Under the pieces are notes generated by a model, which ran no database searches, was not told where the DNA came from, and worked only from the letters and a program-made list of their open reading frames with translations. Below are positions 8,584 through 17,140 of a stretch of DNA of 64,000 nucleotides, piece after piece. Source of the stretch: Ruminococcaceae bacterium KH2T8. GTDB taxonomy: Bacteria > Bacillota > Clostridia > Saccharofermentanales > Saccharofermentanaceae. Each line of letters starts with the position of its first letter. Within the stretch, counting starts at the first letter, position 1. The DNA is taken from assembly GCA_900111435.1 (NCBI GenBank), contig FOIY01000001.1, forward strand, positions 434,001 through 498,000, given 5' to 3'. A program made the position numbers and the translations under genes.

Positions 8584-9936
8584 ATGAAAAGGTTATTAGC
8601 TTCAGCACTTTTGCTGTCATTTATTATGGGTGCGGCATCCTGCAAGAAGGATACCGATCCGTCTGCGGTCGATCTGTCGGGCGCTTTCTACAGTCACGGT
8701 GAGGACGGATACTTCTCCATGCTGGATGAAGGCTATCCGGTAGCCATACGCGATCAGGGGCCTCCCGGTGCGTGCGGCGCATATGCATCTGCTGTTACCA
8801 TAGAACGAAATATCCGCTATACATTAGGCAATGACTTCGAAGTAGTCCCGGACGATCTTATCTATGACAGCGTAAGCATGGATAAGGGCGAAGGCGTGAT
8901 GCTCACGAGCGAACACTACGCTACTGCTAACTCAGGTCCGGTCGATATAGAGTGGGCTACTGCTAACGGCTACAACGGTTACGTCCTAACCGCAGCACCG
9001 ACATTCTACGGGATGCCGGATGACGCTGTGACGCGCGAAATGATCCAGTCCGCCATAATGACCTACGGCGGCGTTACCGCAGATATTCAGATATCAACCC
9101 CCAGGATAAACGGGTGGCACGGCGGCTACTACACTCTGTACGATGACGGCGCGCGCCTCAACCATGTAGTCAACATCTTAGGATGGGACGACAACTTCCC
9201 CGCAGAGCTTTTCGGGGATTCCGTTACTTCCAACGGAGCGTGGCTGGTACAGAACAGCTTCGGCGAAGACTGGGGCAACGGCGGCTACTGCTGGGTATCC
9301 TATGAGACACATATAAAGTTCTTCGATACATTCCAGTTGTCTGATGAATACAGTGAAGTCATATCCCATGCTCCGGGAGCTGAAAGTTCACTCGGCCCGA
9401 TCACAAACGCGACAGTAGGTTCCGTATACGATCACACGGGATCCATAGGAGGTGTCGGAACTTATCTAGGCTGGTACTTTGGCGATGACGGACACATGAT
9501 GATCACGACTTCGGAATGCTCCGTTACGGTCGAGGTCCGCTCCGCGGACTTCTCGGAAGTTCTCTACAGTCAGGATGCGACATTCCCCATGGGCGGATAC
9601 TATGTCATAGAATTCGACGAGCCCGTTGAAGTCGACGGAGAGTTCGCCGTAGTAGTCACATATCACGGCGATCAGGTGGTACCCGTTGAAGGTGCTTCCG
9701 AGGAGGACTATTTGGCAGGAATGGAAATGACCTATGTAACATCCTGCGAGCTCGGCGACTCCTTTATCTTCTACGACAATGAATGGAGAGATCTCGCAGA
9801 TCCCGCGACTTCCGAGTACATCCTCACGGCTATGGCAGAAGACGGTCTCCTTCCCTATGACCTCGATTCACCCGAAGTTCAGGCGGCGATGAGCGAGCCC
9901 GGCACGGATCCTTATATCAACGTGCTGTTCGTGTGA
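8584..9936 (+). CDS. Papain-like (C1A) cysteine protease, lipoprotein, with lectin-like C-terminal domain
   Basis: A 450-aa lipoprotein: signal and lipobox AASC with Cys20. The C1A core has Gln58 (RDQGPPGACGAY), catalytic Cys64, His194 (LNHVVNILGWDDN) and Asn224 (WLVQNSFGEDWGNGGY). The usual CGSCWAF is changed to PGACGAY, but all four active-site residues are present. The C-terminal part (about 270-440; VYDHTGSIGGVGTY, VEVRSADF, YYVIEFDEPVEV) matches the lectin-like beta domain that follows C1 peptidases in Clostridia. There is no obvious propeptide of papain length. GTG 8572 is in frame, but GAGGGATAGT supports ATG 8584. The gene is followed 7 bp later by a paralogue, so this is a tandem duplication in one operon. 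It probably acts on the outer face of the membrane. Confidence 0.9.
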   Translation: MKRLLASALLLSFIMGAASCKKDTDPSAVDLSGAFYSHGEDGYFSMLDEGYPVAIRDQGPPGACGAYASAVTIERNIRYTLGNDFEVVPDDLIYDSVSMDKGEGVMLTSEHYATANSGPVDIEWATANGYNGYVLTAAPTFYGMPDDAVTREMIQSAIMTYGGVTADIQISTPRINGWHGGYYTLYDDGARLNHVVNILGWDDNFPAELFGDSVTSNGAWLVQNSFGEDWGNGGYCWVSYETHIKFFDTFQLSDEYSEVISHAPGAESSLGPITNATVGSVYDHTGSIGGVGTYLGWYFGDDGHMMITTSECSVTVEVRSADFSEVLYSQDATFPMGGYYVIEFDEPVEVDGEFAVVVTYHGDQVVPVEGASEEDYLAGMEMTYVTSCELGDSFIFYDNEWRDLADPATSEYILTAMAEDGLLPYDLDSPEVQAAMSEPGTDPYINVLFV

Positions 9937-9943
9937 GGTCGAT

Positions 9944-11185
9944 ATGAAAAAGCTCGTATCATCGGTGCTCATTCTTTCGCTGACCTTCTGTATCAGTTCC
10001 TGCTCATCGGGCAAAGCATCCGACTCTTCTTTCTCTATGCTGGATCAGGGATACGATATCCCCGTTCGTGACCAGGGGCCTCCCGGCGCATGCGTCCCTT
10101 TCTCATGTGCCACCGCAGTCGAATATAACATAAGGCATACACTGGGACAGTCAGTCGAGGTGTTGCCGTCTGATCTGATTGTCGATACCTGCGGAGTAGA
10201 TAAGGAAGAGGGATTCATCCTTCTTACCGAGAGCTACTACACCTGGGCTGTCATGGATGAATTCGAGATACAGTGGGCACTGGCTGACGGGTACGAAGGA
10301 TATAACCTTGTATCTTCACCCTTCTTCATATCAATGAACGGCGATCAGAAAGCATCTACTGAAGTTCTCAAGTCGGCAATAATGGAGTATGGTGGTGTAC
10401 TTGCAGACGTTAACATCTCAACTCCGACCTATATGAGCAACTTCAGCTACTATAACGACGGCGGAAGATGGAACCACGAAGTCGTGATAATCGGCTGGGA
10501 CGACAACTACAAGAAAGAGAACTTCGGCGGGCATGCCACATCCGACGGAGCATGGCTGGCACAAAACAGCTTCGGAGACGAATGGGGCAATAAGGGTTAC
10601 TTCTGGATATCCTACGAATCGGCTACGGAGCTCATATCCTGCCTTCAGATGTCCGATAAGTATTCCGATGTCATAAGCCACGCTGCAGGGATAAGATACA
10701 ATAGAGGCATCGGCACCATAGAAGATACGACTGTCGCCAATGTCTATGACTACTCCGGAACCATCGGCGGGATAGGAACTTATGTTGGACTGAACAGACT
10801 CGACGAAGAGCATTTTGACTTTGCGATCTCGCCGACTGACATTACCGTAGAGATAAGATCCGCCGACTTCGAGACGGTCCTCTATACGCAGGAAGCATCT
10901 TTCGATCTGGCAGGATACTATGTGGTAGAGCTTGATGAGCCCGTAGAAGTATCAGGTCCCTTCTCTGTAGTGATCACATTCCACAACGGCAACTGCTGCA
11001 CCTTTGAAGGACCAACGGACGAGAGTTACACGGCTCAGTCCAGATACGTGACTTCTATAGCTGAAGGCGAATCTTATATTCTTATAGACGGGCAATGGAG
11101 AGATCTTGCAGATCCTTCCACCGCAGAATACTTAGGTCTTGACCTCGAACCGCATAACACATATGTGAATGTCTTATTAGTATAG
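9944..11185 (+). CDS. Papain-like (C1A) cysteine protease, lipoprotein, tandem paralogue
   Basis: A 413-aa paralogue of the preceding gene. Lipobox ISSC with Cys20, oxyanion Gln44, catalytic Cys50 (DQGPPGACVPFSCA), His178 (WNHEVVIIGWDDN) and Asn208 (WLAQNSFGDEWG). The C-terminal lectin-like domain (about 240-400) repeats the same strand phrases (VYDYSGTIGGIGTY, VEIRSADF, YYVVELDEPVEV). GAGGTCGAT precedes the ATG. The residues after the catalytic Cys differ from the first copy (VPF against GAY), which could alter substrate choice. Both proteases face a lipoprotein serpin across the intergenic repeat region. Confidence 0.9.
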   Translation: MKKLVSSVLILSLTFCISSCSSGKASDSSFSMLDQGYDIPVRDQGPPGACVPFSCATAVEYNIRHTLGQSVEVLPSDLIVDTCGVDKEEGFILLTESYYTWAVMDEFEIQWALADGYEGYNLVSSPFFISMNGDQKASTEVLKSAIMEYGGVLADVNISTPTYMSNFSYYNDGGRWNHEVVIIGWDDNYKKENFGGHATSDGAWLAQNSFGDEWGNKGYFWISYESATELISCLQMSDKYSDVISHAAGIRYNRGIGTIEDTTVANVYDYSGTIGGIGTYVGLNRLDEEHFDFAISPTDITVEIRSADFETVLYTQEASFDLAGYYVVELDEPVEVSGPFSVVITFHNGNCCTFEGPTDESYTAQSRYVTSIAEGESYILIDGQWRDLADPSTAEYLGLDLEPHNTYVNVLLV

Positions 11186-11203
11186 ATCTCAGCGAAAATA
11201 CAA

Positions 11204-11232
11204 CACCCTGTTCATTGAGTCGGAACAGGGTG
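11204..11232 (+). terminator. Hairpin after the second protease gene
   Basis: Perfect 10-bp stem CACCCTGTTC/GAACAGGGTG with a 9-nt loop, 18 bp after the stop codon. There is no clear T-run, so it may be a weak terminator or an mRNA 3' end stabiliser. Confidence 0.5.
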
Positions 11233-11370
11233 ATTACATGTTTGATATTGATGCTTAGAACTCAGGCAGACTTCTTAGCTGCGAGCTCCTAAACCTTCTC
11301 GGGCTTCCCTTCTCCTTCTCATTAGGCGACATGGAGATCCAGATAGAATACACTTTCTCGAGATTATCTC

Positions 11371-11667
11371 GGTTCAAACAACTAAGAGATTTCGAAATTG
11401 TTTGAACCTTTTTCCGACTGTCGGTTCACACAAGTCAGATTTTCATCAAATGTTTGATCCATTTCATATCTCAAAGTGTAAACAAATCCCAAATACGGCA
11501 AATGTTTACACCATAAGAGGCGCTATGGTGTAAACAATCTCTAAAAACTCAGCTTGTTTGAACTTTAACGCGCCGGAAAGTTCAATCAAACACTAAAAAA
11601 TTACTTGTGTGAACCGCGACCTCGAAAATGGTGTAAACAATAGTCCAATCTAATACTTGCGTGAACC
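11371..11667. repeat. Array A: twelve 11-bp motifs in alternating orientation, 52-bp period
   Basis: Copies of RGTTCAMACAA (F) or its reverse complement (R) start at 11371F, 11398R, 11423F, 11450R, 11475F, 11502R, 11527F, 11554R, 11579F, 11605R, 11630F and 11657R. The steps alternate 27 and 25 bp (one 26/25). Examples: GGTTCAAACAA, GGTTCACACAA, GGTGTAAACAA. The sequence between copies is 14-16 bp and mostly unrelated. Neighbouring copies can pair; the best hairpin is a perfect 13-bp stem at 11503-11515/11524-11536 with an 8-nt loop. Array B at 62829-63126 has the same motif, copy number and spacing. The function is unknown. Confidence 0.9.
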
Positions 11668-11722
11668 GCCGCTACTGTTAAGCGAAGATCCGGTTCCGAT
11701 CACGCTACTCACAAGAGCCCGC

Positions 11723-11839
11723 CACTACCACGAACCCTGCCAAAACCGGGCGCCCGTGGCAGTGTAAATGGTAATGGAGGACCTCACTACCACAAACACG
11801 GCCAAAATGACTTGAAAGTGGTAGTGTAAATGGTAGTGG
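11723..11839. repeat. Array E: two 62-bp units of paired, inverted 7-bp half-sites
   Basis: Each unit has CACTACC followed 12 bp later by a degenerate copy (CCCTGCC or CACGGCC). After a 16-bp gap come GGYAGTG and, 12 bp later, GGTARTG. Unit starts are 11723 and 11785, so the tandem period is 62 bp. GTGGYAGTGTAAATGGTA is shared between units (11756 and 11818). The 7-5-7 half-site geometry is the same as in arrays D and C, but the words differ. Confidence 0.75.
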
Positions 11840-11956
11840 GGGCAACAGGCCGGACCGACGAGGCTAAAAGGAGCCACTCGAAAGCCTTCTGCGCCGCCAT
11901 GCAACTCATCAGAACCCGGCACCCCCACAACCCAGCAACAAAACACGCAAATAATT

Positions 11957-11987
11957 AACCGCCGCTCCCTATCCAGGAACGGCGGTT
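11957..11987 (-). terminator. Likely terminator of the serpin gene
   Basis: Stem AACCGCCG/CGGCGGTT, extended by TCC/GGA with small bulges. On the minus strand it is followed by AATTATTTG. It lies about 107 bp past the serpin stop. Confidence 0.5.
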
Positions 11988-12094
11988 ACCTCCCTCTGAT
12001 ATCCCTTAGTATAGGATTGTGTCATACACAGAACGAAGCTTTCCTGCTCCGTACACCTATATAGACGCGAGAATTCCTTCAAGGTTGCATATCA

Positions 12095-13387
12095 TCAGGA
12101 AAAATTATTTACTGTACCGATAAAGAGTGGCAGACCCGTCTGAGTATCCACTATCGCATAGACGAACGGTCTGTCGAGAGTTATATATATCGGCTCTTCG
12201 ACGACGCCTGCTGCCGTTGCTTCTACGGCAGTCGCAGCCGATGCTCGCGTACCGTTATGATCGACATCTATATGAGTTACCTGGATAACTTCTCCGATGC
12301 TGATCTGCACATCGGTCATATTTGCGAAATCCGCCTCATCAAAACTGAACGGAGCTGTCATGCCCATATCGATAAGATCCGACTTAAGGCTCGTGCTGAA
12401 ATCACAAGAGAACTCCGGGCAAAGAAGATACATCTCTTCCTGATAGGAGGAGCTGTACCAGAAATCAAGATATTCCTGTGCCGTGAGCTGCGAAGCGAAA
12501 GTATTAGCATCGATCGTTTCATCGGTCGGCAGCATCACAATGAATGCATACTGAGCGCCTTCATAGTAGATCTTACATCCCGTGGCCAGATCGGTAGACA
12601 GAAGATCATGAGGCTCGGCACTCATAAAATCGACATTAGATATACTTCCGTTCGCATTATTAAACGGCTGACCGCCTATAACATCGAGCGGACCTCCTGA
12701 CCATACGGCATCGAAAGCTATCGCATTTACGAGGATCGCATAGTCGGAACTTTGAAGCGAACCCGGCTGAATAACACTCGGGATCATTCCATTGGTTCTG
12801 TCATTGACCCATCCGTTGATCTCCGCTTCGCCTGCAGAGTCCATTGAGATCACACCGACCTTGGCACAATAATCATCTGTGATGTAATCAAGATAATCCT
12901 GATATACGCCTTCCGCATACTGCCCGTTGAGCCAGATGCTGTTGGCCGAATGAAGCTCGATACCCGAACCCTCGTTGATCCTGCCGTTATAATCCACGGC
13001 GAAAGCCTGCAGTGCTTCAGGAGTCTCTCCCGGCGCCAATACATCAGTCATCTGAGTGAGCGTATCACCTGCCGTACCGGCTGCGGTCATGCTGAGAGCA
13101 AGTAAGACAGACGCAGGAGATATCATGAGGTTCTCATCGGTACGTGACGCCTCCCTCGCGTATAATCCTATAGCGAATTCAAGATAAGCATCACCCGTAG
13201 ATGCATCGGCATTCTGTGGATCTATACTCTTGAGATCGACTACCGCCCTGTCGGTTATCGCGGGATGCTCAGTTATGACTTTCGGAGGTGCTACATTATC
13301 TACGGTCTCCTGTGCAGGATAGGAACAGCCTGTGATCAGTAATGCCGTCGACAGTCCTGCCGCTAAGATCCTCTTAAGATCCTTCAT
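12095..13387 (-). CDS. Serpin family protease inhibitor, lipoprotein
   Basis: A 430-aa lipoprotein (lipobox ITGC, Cys21). The serpin fold is recognised by ISPASVLLALSMTAAGTAG near residue 95, SANSIWLN, NAIAFDAVW, the hinge GTRASAATAVEA near residue 385 and the C-terminal signature LDRPFVYAIVDTQTG...LFIGTV. The small-residue hinge suggests an inhibitory, loop-inserting serpin. The reactive loop between the hinge and LDRPF is short, about AAGVVEEPIYI, and P1 cannot be set by eye. Bacterial serpins block serine or papain-like proteases. Its position opposite two surface papain-like proteases suggests self-protection or control of host proteases; that link is inference. GGGAGGTGATACG precedes the gene downstream of the DUF975 gene, so the two genes are probably co-transcribed. 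Confidence 0.92.
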   Translation of the reverse strand: MKDLKRILAAGLSTALLITGCSYPAQETVDNVAPPKVITEHPAITDRAVVDLKSIDPQNADASTGDAYLEFAIGLYAREASRTDENLMISPASVLLALSMTAAGTAGDTLTQMTDVLAPGETPEALQAFAVDYNGRINEGSGIELHSANSIWLNGQYAEGVYQDYLDYITDDYCAKVGVISMDSAGEAEINGWVNDRTNGMIPSVIQPGSLQSSDYAILVNAIAFDAVWSGGPLDVIGGQPFNNANGSISNVDFMSAEPHDLLSTDLATGCKIYYEGAQYAFIVMLPTDETIDANTFASQLTAQEYLDFWYSSSYQEEMYLLCPEFSCDFSTSLKSDLIDMGMTAPFSFDEADFANMTDVQISIGEVIQVTHIDVDHNGTRASAATAVEATAAGVVEEPIYITLDRPFVYAIVDTQTGLPLFIGTVNNFS

Positions 13388-13405
13388 CGTATCACCTCCC
13401 GATGC

Positions 13406-15013
13406 TCAATCCTGATCTGCAGTCTCCGTCTCCGCGATCGAATCGTCGATCTGTGTATCTCCGTATGTTACGCCCGCACCCGCATTCGGATGGAAAGCGG
13501 AATAGCCGAGGTCGATCGCAAAGAGAACGAGCAGTATGACGCAGATGGGCTTTATGAGATTCGGCTTTATCTTCTTATAGAGATTGTCGAGCATCGGCGC
13601 GAAGAGATAAGTGAAAGCAACTCCCGCGAGTCCGAATACGAACAGTCCCTCAAGGCAGATCCTGCCGTTGACGTTAAGGAAATAACCCGTGTAGTCCCAC
13701 CACTTGGTATGGAATAAAGTCTCGAGCGCCCATGCGGCAAAATACTCGAGCGCACCGCACGCGGCGAAAGCGCCCATGAAGAGCAGTCCCGGATTCTTTC
13801 GAAGCGGACGAAGACCTACTATGATCAGAAGGCCGCCGACTCCGTAGATGGGAAGCCAGGGGCCGAACATCGTTCCCCTGTTTGCAAGGACACCTTCGTT
13901 AAGGAGCGTATAGAATACTTCCCAGACCCATCCGACAAATGCGAACGAGAAGAAGAAAAGAACGATGGTTGAGAATGAATACTTTCGGTCATAATCGATC
14001 TTGATCCACTGACGCTTCTCGAGGGGTGCGATCTGATAAGCGCTCTCGGGATAGACGCCGACGGAGACATTAGACACAGAGAGCATCCTGTCGTTAAGAA
14101 GGACATACTTCTCGCTCTCATCTACCTTGATGTCTCTAAGGTTCATGTAAGCTTCAGCATAGGCACATTCTCTCAGAGGATTAAGAAGGAATACCGCTAA
14201 GAGGTTATAAGTAAAGCCGGAGATAAAATAGCCTGCACCATATATAAGATCGATCAGGAAAAGACGTCTCTTATCACCCATTGTTAGTTCCTTTGAGATC
14301 CTGAAGGCTTCTCTCCACTCGATCTCGGGATTTTCGGCGAGAATATAAGGAATCATGGAATACTCATATGACTTTATGACGCCTCCGATGATCGTGAAAT
14401 TCCAAAGGAGCTGGAAGACATACTTAATGACCATTACCTTCGCGACGTTCGGAGTCTTGCCGTGCTTATAGACGAATAACAGTCGGTCGAGCTTTGTCTC
14501 ACTGTACCTTCTGTGCTCGAGGAAATATCTGCACTTACCGACCGTGATTATATTCTTTACGAAGATGTTCAAAAGGAACAGTAAGACCGCGAATACAAAG
14601 ATGACTACCGATCTTGAGATACTGTCCTTAAAGAGCAAAGTATTGATACCGTTAAGGATACCGAATCCGAACGATCCCGATGACGACATCTGATTAACGA
14701 ATACGGAAAGAACTCCCTTGGAATACTTGGCCGCGGTGCTCTCTACATCCGTATTGATGGTGATGATCTCCTGCCCCTCGACAAAGTCCTCGATGACCTC
14801 CGCGTTCGACTTACCCGTCGCACGGTCCAAGAGCATCTGTGTCTGCGCTTCCTGAGCAGTCGTTGCCGCGCCTATCTTTGCCTCACCGGTCGAAAGAGAA
14901 TAACCTCCGACGATAACGCCGACAAGGAATACGACTATAACGTTCAGAAAGTATTTTGTGCGGAAGCTGTCCCAAGCCTCCTTAAGTATCTTACGTACGC
15001 TTAAATGTTCCAT
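13406..15013 (-). CDS. DUF975-like / ABC_trans_CmpB fusion membrane protein
   Basis: A 535-aa multi-pass membrane protein. The N-terminal half (residues 1-290) resembles DUF975 (start VRKILKEAWDSFRTKYF, membrane segments around 20-40, 130-155 and 195-290). The C-terminal part (about 345-510) resembles the CmpB-type putative ABC permease family (SFAFVGWVWEVFYTLLN, GTMFGPWLPIYG, WWDYTG, INGRICLEG-like NGRICLEG). These are normally separate proteins; the fusion is unusual but the frame is continuous. No ATPase gene is adjacent. The function is unknown. The serpin gene follows 18 bp downstream. There is no clear Shine-Dalgarno sequence; a TACATT-like hexamer ends 7 nt before the ATG. Confidence 0.75.
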   Translation of the reverse strand: MEHLSVRKILKEAWDSFRTKYFLNVIVVFLVGVIVGGYSLSTGEAKIGAATTAQEAQTQMLLDRATGKSNAEVIEDFVEGQEIITINTDVESTAAKYSKGVLSVFVNQMSSSGSFGFGILNGINTLLFKDSISRSVVIFVFAVLLFLLNIFVKNIITVGKCRYFLEHRRYSETKLDRLLFVYKHGKTPNVAKVMVIKYVFQLLWNFTIIGGVIKSYEYSMIPYILAENPEIEWREAFRISKELTMGDKRRLFLIDLIYGAGYFISGFTYNLLAVFLLNPLRECAYAEAYMNLRDIKVDESEKYVLLNDRMLSVSNVSVGVYPESAYQIAPLEKRQWIKIDYDRKYSFSTIVLFFFSFAFVGWVWEVFYTLLNEGVLANRGTMFGPWLPIYGVGGLLIIVGLRPLRKNPGLLFMGAFAACGALEYFAAWALETLFHTKWWDYTGYFLNVNGRICLEGLFVFGLAGVAFTYLFAPMLDNLYKKIKPNLIKPICVILLVLFAIDLGYSAFHPNAGAGVTYGDTQIDDSIAETETADQD

Positions 15014-15040
15014 ATAAATAAATGTATCACATATTTGCTG

Positions 15041-15046
15041 TATAAT
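15041..15046 (+). promoter_or_regulatory. -10 hexamer TATAAT for the LURP-like gene
   Basis: Perfect TATAAT 33 bp before the ATG at 15080, in the 66-bp divergent gap. AAGGAAAGGA between them is the ribosome binding site. The -35 is not obvious. Confidence 0.5.
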
Positions 15047-15079
15047 TAATACACGGAATAAGGAAAGGACGGATACTCT

Positions 15080-15568
15080 ATGAAACTCTATATCAAACAG
15101 CGTTTATTCACATGGGGAGACAAGTTCGATGTCAAGGATGAGGAAGGTGCATCGAAGTACTTTATCGAAGGCGAGGTACTCTCTATCCCTCCGAGACTTC
15201 ACATCTATAACGAAGCTCACGAGCAGGTCGCGATGGTAGCACGAAAGCTCCTCACCCTGACTCACGCTTTCGAGATCTATAAGGACGGCGTAAAGACCGC
15301 GACGATCCAGAAGATAATAAGGCTCATCCACCCCGAGTATGCCGTTGACGGCAAGGGCTGGACCGTAAAGGGTAACTTTTCGGCTCACGATTATAAGGTA
15401 ACGACAAGAGAAGGAGATGTCATCGCCTCGATCCACAAGGTCTGGATGAGCTGGGGTGACAGCTTCGAGATAGAATATGACGATCCGTCGATCGAAACGG
15501 AACTGCTGGCAATAGTTATTGCTATAGACACCGCACTCGACGACAACGTCAACGCAGCACACGCATAA
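15080..15568 (+). CDS. LURP-one-related / Tubby-like family protein
   Basis: A 162-aa cytoplasmic protein with the repeated beta-strand pattern of the LURP-one-related/scramblase fold: start MKLYIKQRLFTWGDKFDVKD, then YFIEGEVLSIPPRLHIYNE, KLLTLTHAFEIYKDG and VTTREGDVIASIHKVWMSWG. The length is usual for bacterial members. The role in bacteria is not established; lipid or membrane association is suggested for the fold. It is monocistronic with its own promoter and terminator. Confidence 0.85.
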   Translation: MKLYIKQRLFTWGDKFDVKDEEGASKYFIEGEVLSIPPRLHIYNEAHEQVAMVARKLLTLTHAFEIYKDGVKTATIQKIIRLIHPEYAVDGKGWTVKGNFSAHDYKVTTREGDVIASIHKVWMSWGDSFEIEYDDPSIETELLAIVIAIDTALDDNVNAAHA

Positions 15569-15570
15569 AG

Positions 15571-15610
15571 AAACGCACCGCCTCGATAAAAGACGGTGCG
15601 TTTTTAATTT
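15571..15610 (+). terminator. Bidirectional Rho-independent terminator
   Basis: Stem AACGCACCG/CGGTGCGTT followed by TTTAATTT on the plus strand and TTCTTT on the minus strand. It serves both the LURP-like gene and the convergent pgi. Confidence 0.85.
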
Positions 15611-15629
15611 CAGTTTATAAAGACCGATA

Positions 15630-16976
15630 TTACTTGAGTCTTGCCTCGAGTGCAGCCTTCTGATCCTCGTAGCCGGGCTTTCCGAGAAGAGCGAACATGT
15701 TCTTCTTGTATGCCTCAACGCCGGGCTGGTTGAAGGGGTTAACTGCGAGGAGGTAACCGGAGATACCGCAAGCCTTCTCGAAGAAGTAGATGAGCTCACC
15801 GAGGTTATAAGCGTTCTGCTCAGCCATGTGAACTGCCATGTTGGGAACCTTACCGTCAACGTGAGCAAGTACCGTACCCTGCATAGCCTTCTTATTAACT
15901 TCATTCATATCCATGCCGGAAAGGAAGTTGAGTCCGTCAAGGTTAGCTGGATCGTTGGGGATCTCGAAAGATCTTCTGGGAGTGTCGATATTAACGACTG
16001 TCTCGAACATGATCCTTGCGCCGTCCTGGATGAACTGACCCATGGAGTGAAGATCTGTTGTGTTGTCTACGCCTGCGGGGAAGATACCGCGAAGGTCCTT
16101 ACCCTCGGACTCACCGTAGAGCTGCTTCCACCACTCAGTCATATAGTGGAAAGAAGGCTCGTAGTTTACCATAACTTCAGTGGAGTAACCTGATCTTAAG
16201 AGGCAGTTACGAACTGCTGCATACTGGTAGCAGGGATTCTCTTCAAGGGACATCTTCTTATATGCCTTGGAAGCATCCTTAGCACCCTTCATGAGCTCTC
16301 TGATGTCGATACCGGATACTGCGATGGGAAGAAGTCCTACAGCCGTAAGAACGGAGAATCTTCCTCCGACGTCATCAGGTACTACGAAGCTCTCGTAGCC
16401 TTCTTCGTCAGCGAGACCCTTAAGAGCTCCCTTTGCCTTATCTGTTGTAGCATAGATACGGTTCTTAGCCTCTTCCTTACCGTACTTGTTCTCCATGTAT
16501 GCACGAAGGATACGGAAAGCGATAGCGGGCTCCGTTGTTGTACCGGACTTGGAGATGATGTTGAGGGAGATATCCTTACCCTCGATGATATCCATCATGT
16601 CTGCAAGATATGTTGCGCTGATAGAATTACCGCAGAAAAGGATGATGGGGCTCTTTCTTACCTTCTTGGATGCTACGTTAGCGAAAGAATGATTGAGGAG
16701 CTCGATAACTGCTCTTGCTCCGAGGTAAGATCCGCCGATACCGATAACAACCAATACATCGGAATCTCTCCTGATCTTCTGAGCGGCCTTTCTGATGCGC
16801 GTGAACTCTTCCTTATCGTAGTTGGTGGGAAGGTCGAGCCAGCCGAGGAAATCATTTCCGGGGCCGTTCTTCTTGTGGAGCATGTCATGAGCAACCTTTA
16901 CCTGAGGTTCCATTCTCTTGACTGCTTCTTCACCGCCGATGAAAGGAAGTACGTTTGAATAATCAAGTGTGATCAT
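15630..16976 (-). CDS. pgi: Glucose-6-phosphate isomerase
   Basis: A 448-aa enzyme converting glucose 6-phosphate to fructose 6-phosphate in glycolysis. The sugar-phosphate isomerase motifs are clear: [11 protein letters not shown], the signature [22 protein letters not shown], and the second signature region around [17 protein letters not shown]. The length is that of the Firmicutes type (about 450). GGAGGATCAGAACCT precedes the ATG. It is a single gene between two convergent or co-directional neighbours. Confidence 0.97.
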   Translation of the reverse strand: MITLDYSNVLPFIGGEEAVKRMEPQVKVAHDMLHKKNGPGNDFLGWLDLPTNYDKEEFTRIRKAAQKIRRDSDVLVVIGIGGSYLGARAVIELLNHSFANVASKKVRKSPIILFCGNSISATYLADMMDIIEGKDISLNIISKSGTTTEPAIAFRILRAYMENKYGKEEAKNRIYATTDKAKGALKGLADEEGYESFVVPDDVGGRFSVLTAVGLLPIAVSGIDIRELMKGAKDASKAYKKMSLEENPCYQYAAVRNCLLRSGYSTEVMVNYEPSFHYMTEWWKQLYGESEGKDLRGIFPAGVDNTTDLHSMGQFIQDGARIMFETVVNIDTPRRSFEIPNDPANLDGLNFLSGMDMNEVNKKAMQGTVLAHVDGKVPNMAVHMAEQNAYNLGELIYFFEKACGISGYLLAVNPFNQPGVEAYKKNMFALLGKPGYEDQKAALEARLK

Positions 16977-17071
16977 AGGTTCTGATCCTCCATAACTTAT
17001 AAAAATGAACCAATTGAAAGTATATCACCGCGAGTTTATGAGTTTTATTACAAATTATAGGAACGCAATAA

Positions 17072-17107
17072 AAAACAGCCGATTTTTGATAAAAAAACGA
17101 CTGTTTT
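17072..17107 (-). terminator. Terminator of the smsCB operon
   Basis: On the minus strand AAAACAGTCG pairs imperfectly with CGGCTGTTTT, followed by a T-run, 33 bp past the SmsB stop. Confidence 0.65.
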
Positions 17108-17140
17108 GACATGGATCGTAAGATTTCGAACAGAAATCGG

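Larger units (their letters stand above)
11186..12094. other. Non-coding region holding two inverted-motif arrays
   Basis: A 909-bp gap between two convergent genes. In order it holds a 10-bp stem hairpin (11204-11232), about 140 bp without recognised structure, the alternating 11-bp motif array (11371-11667), the paired half-site array (11723-11839) and a GC-rich hairpin (11957-11987). I see no credible gene; the open frame at 11725-11946 is a product of the repeats. Confidence 0.8.

Noticed and set aside
11371-11667. CRISPR array
   Set aside because: The repeats are only 11 bp, degenerate and alternate in orientation; the intervals are 14-16 bp; no cas genes are near. The same holds for 62829-63126.
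11725-11946. 73-aa minus-strand open frame
   Set aside because: It lies across the repeat array E and a GC-rich stretch, with no Shine-Dalgarno sequence and no plausible protein composition.
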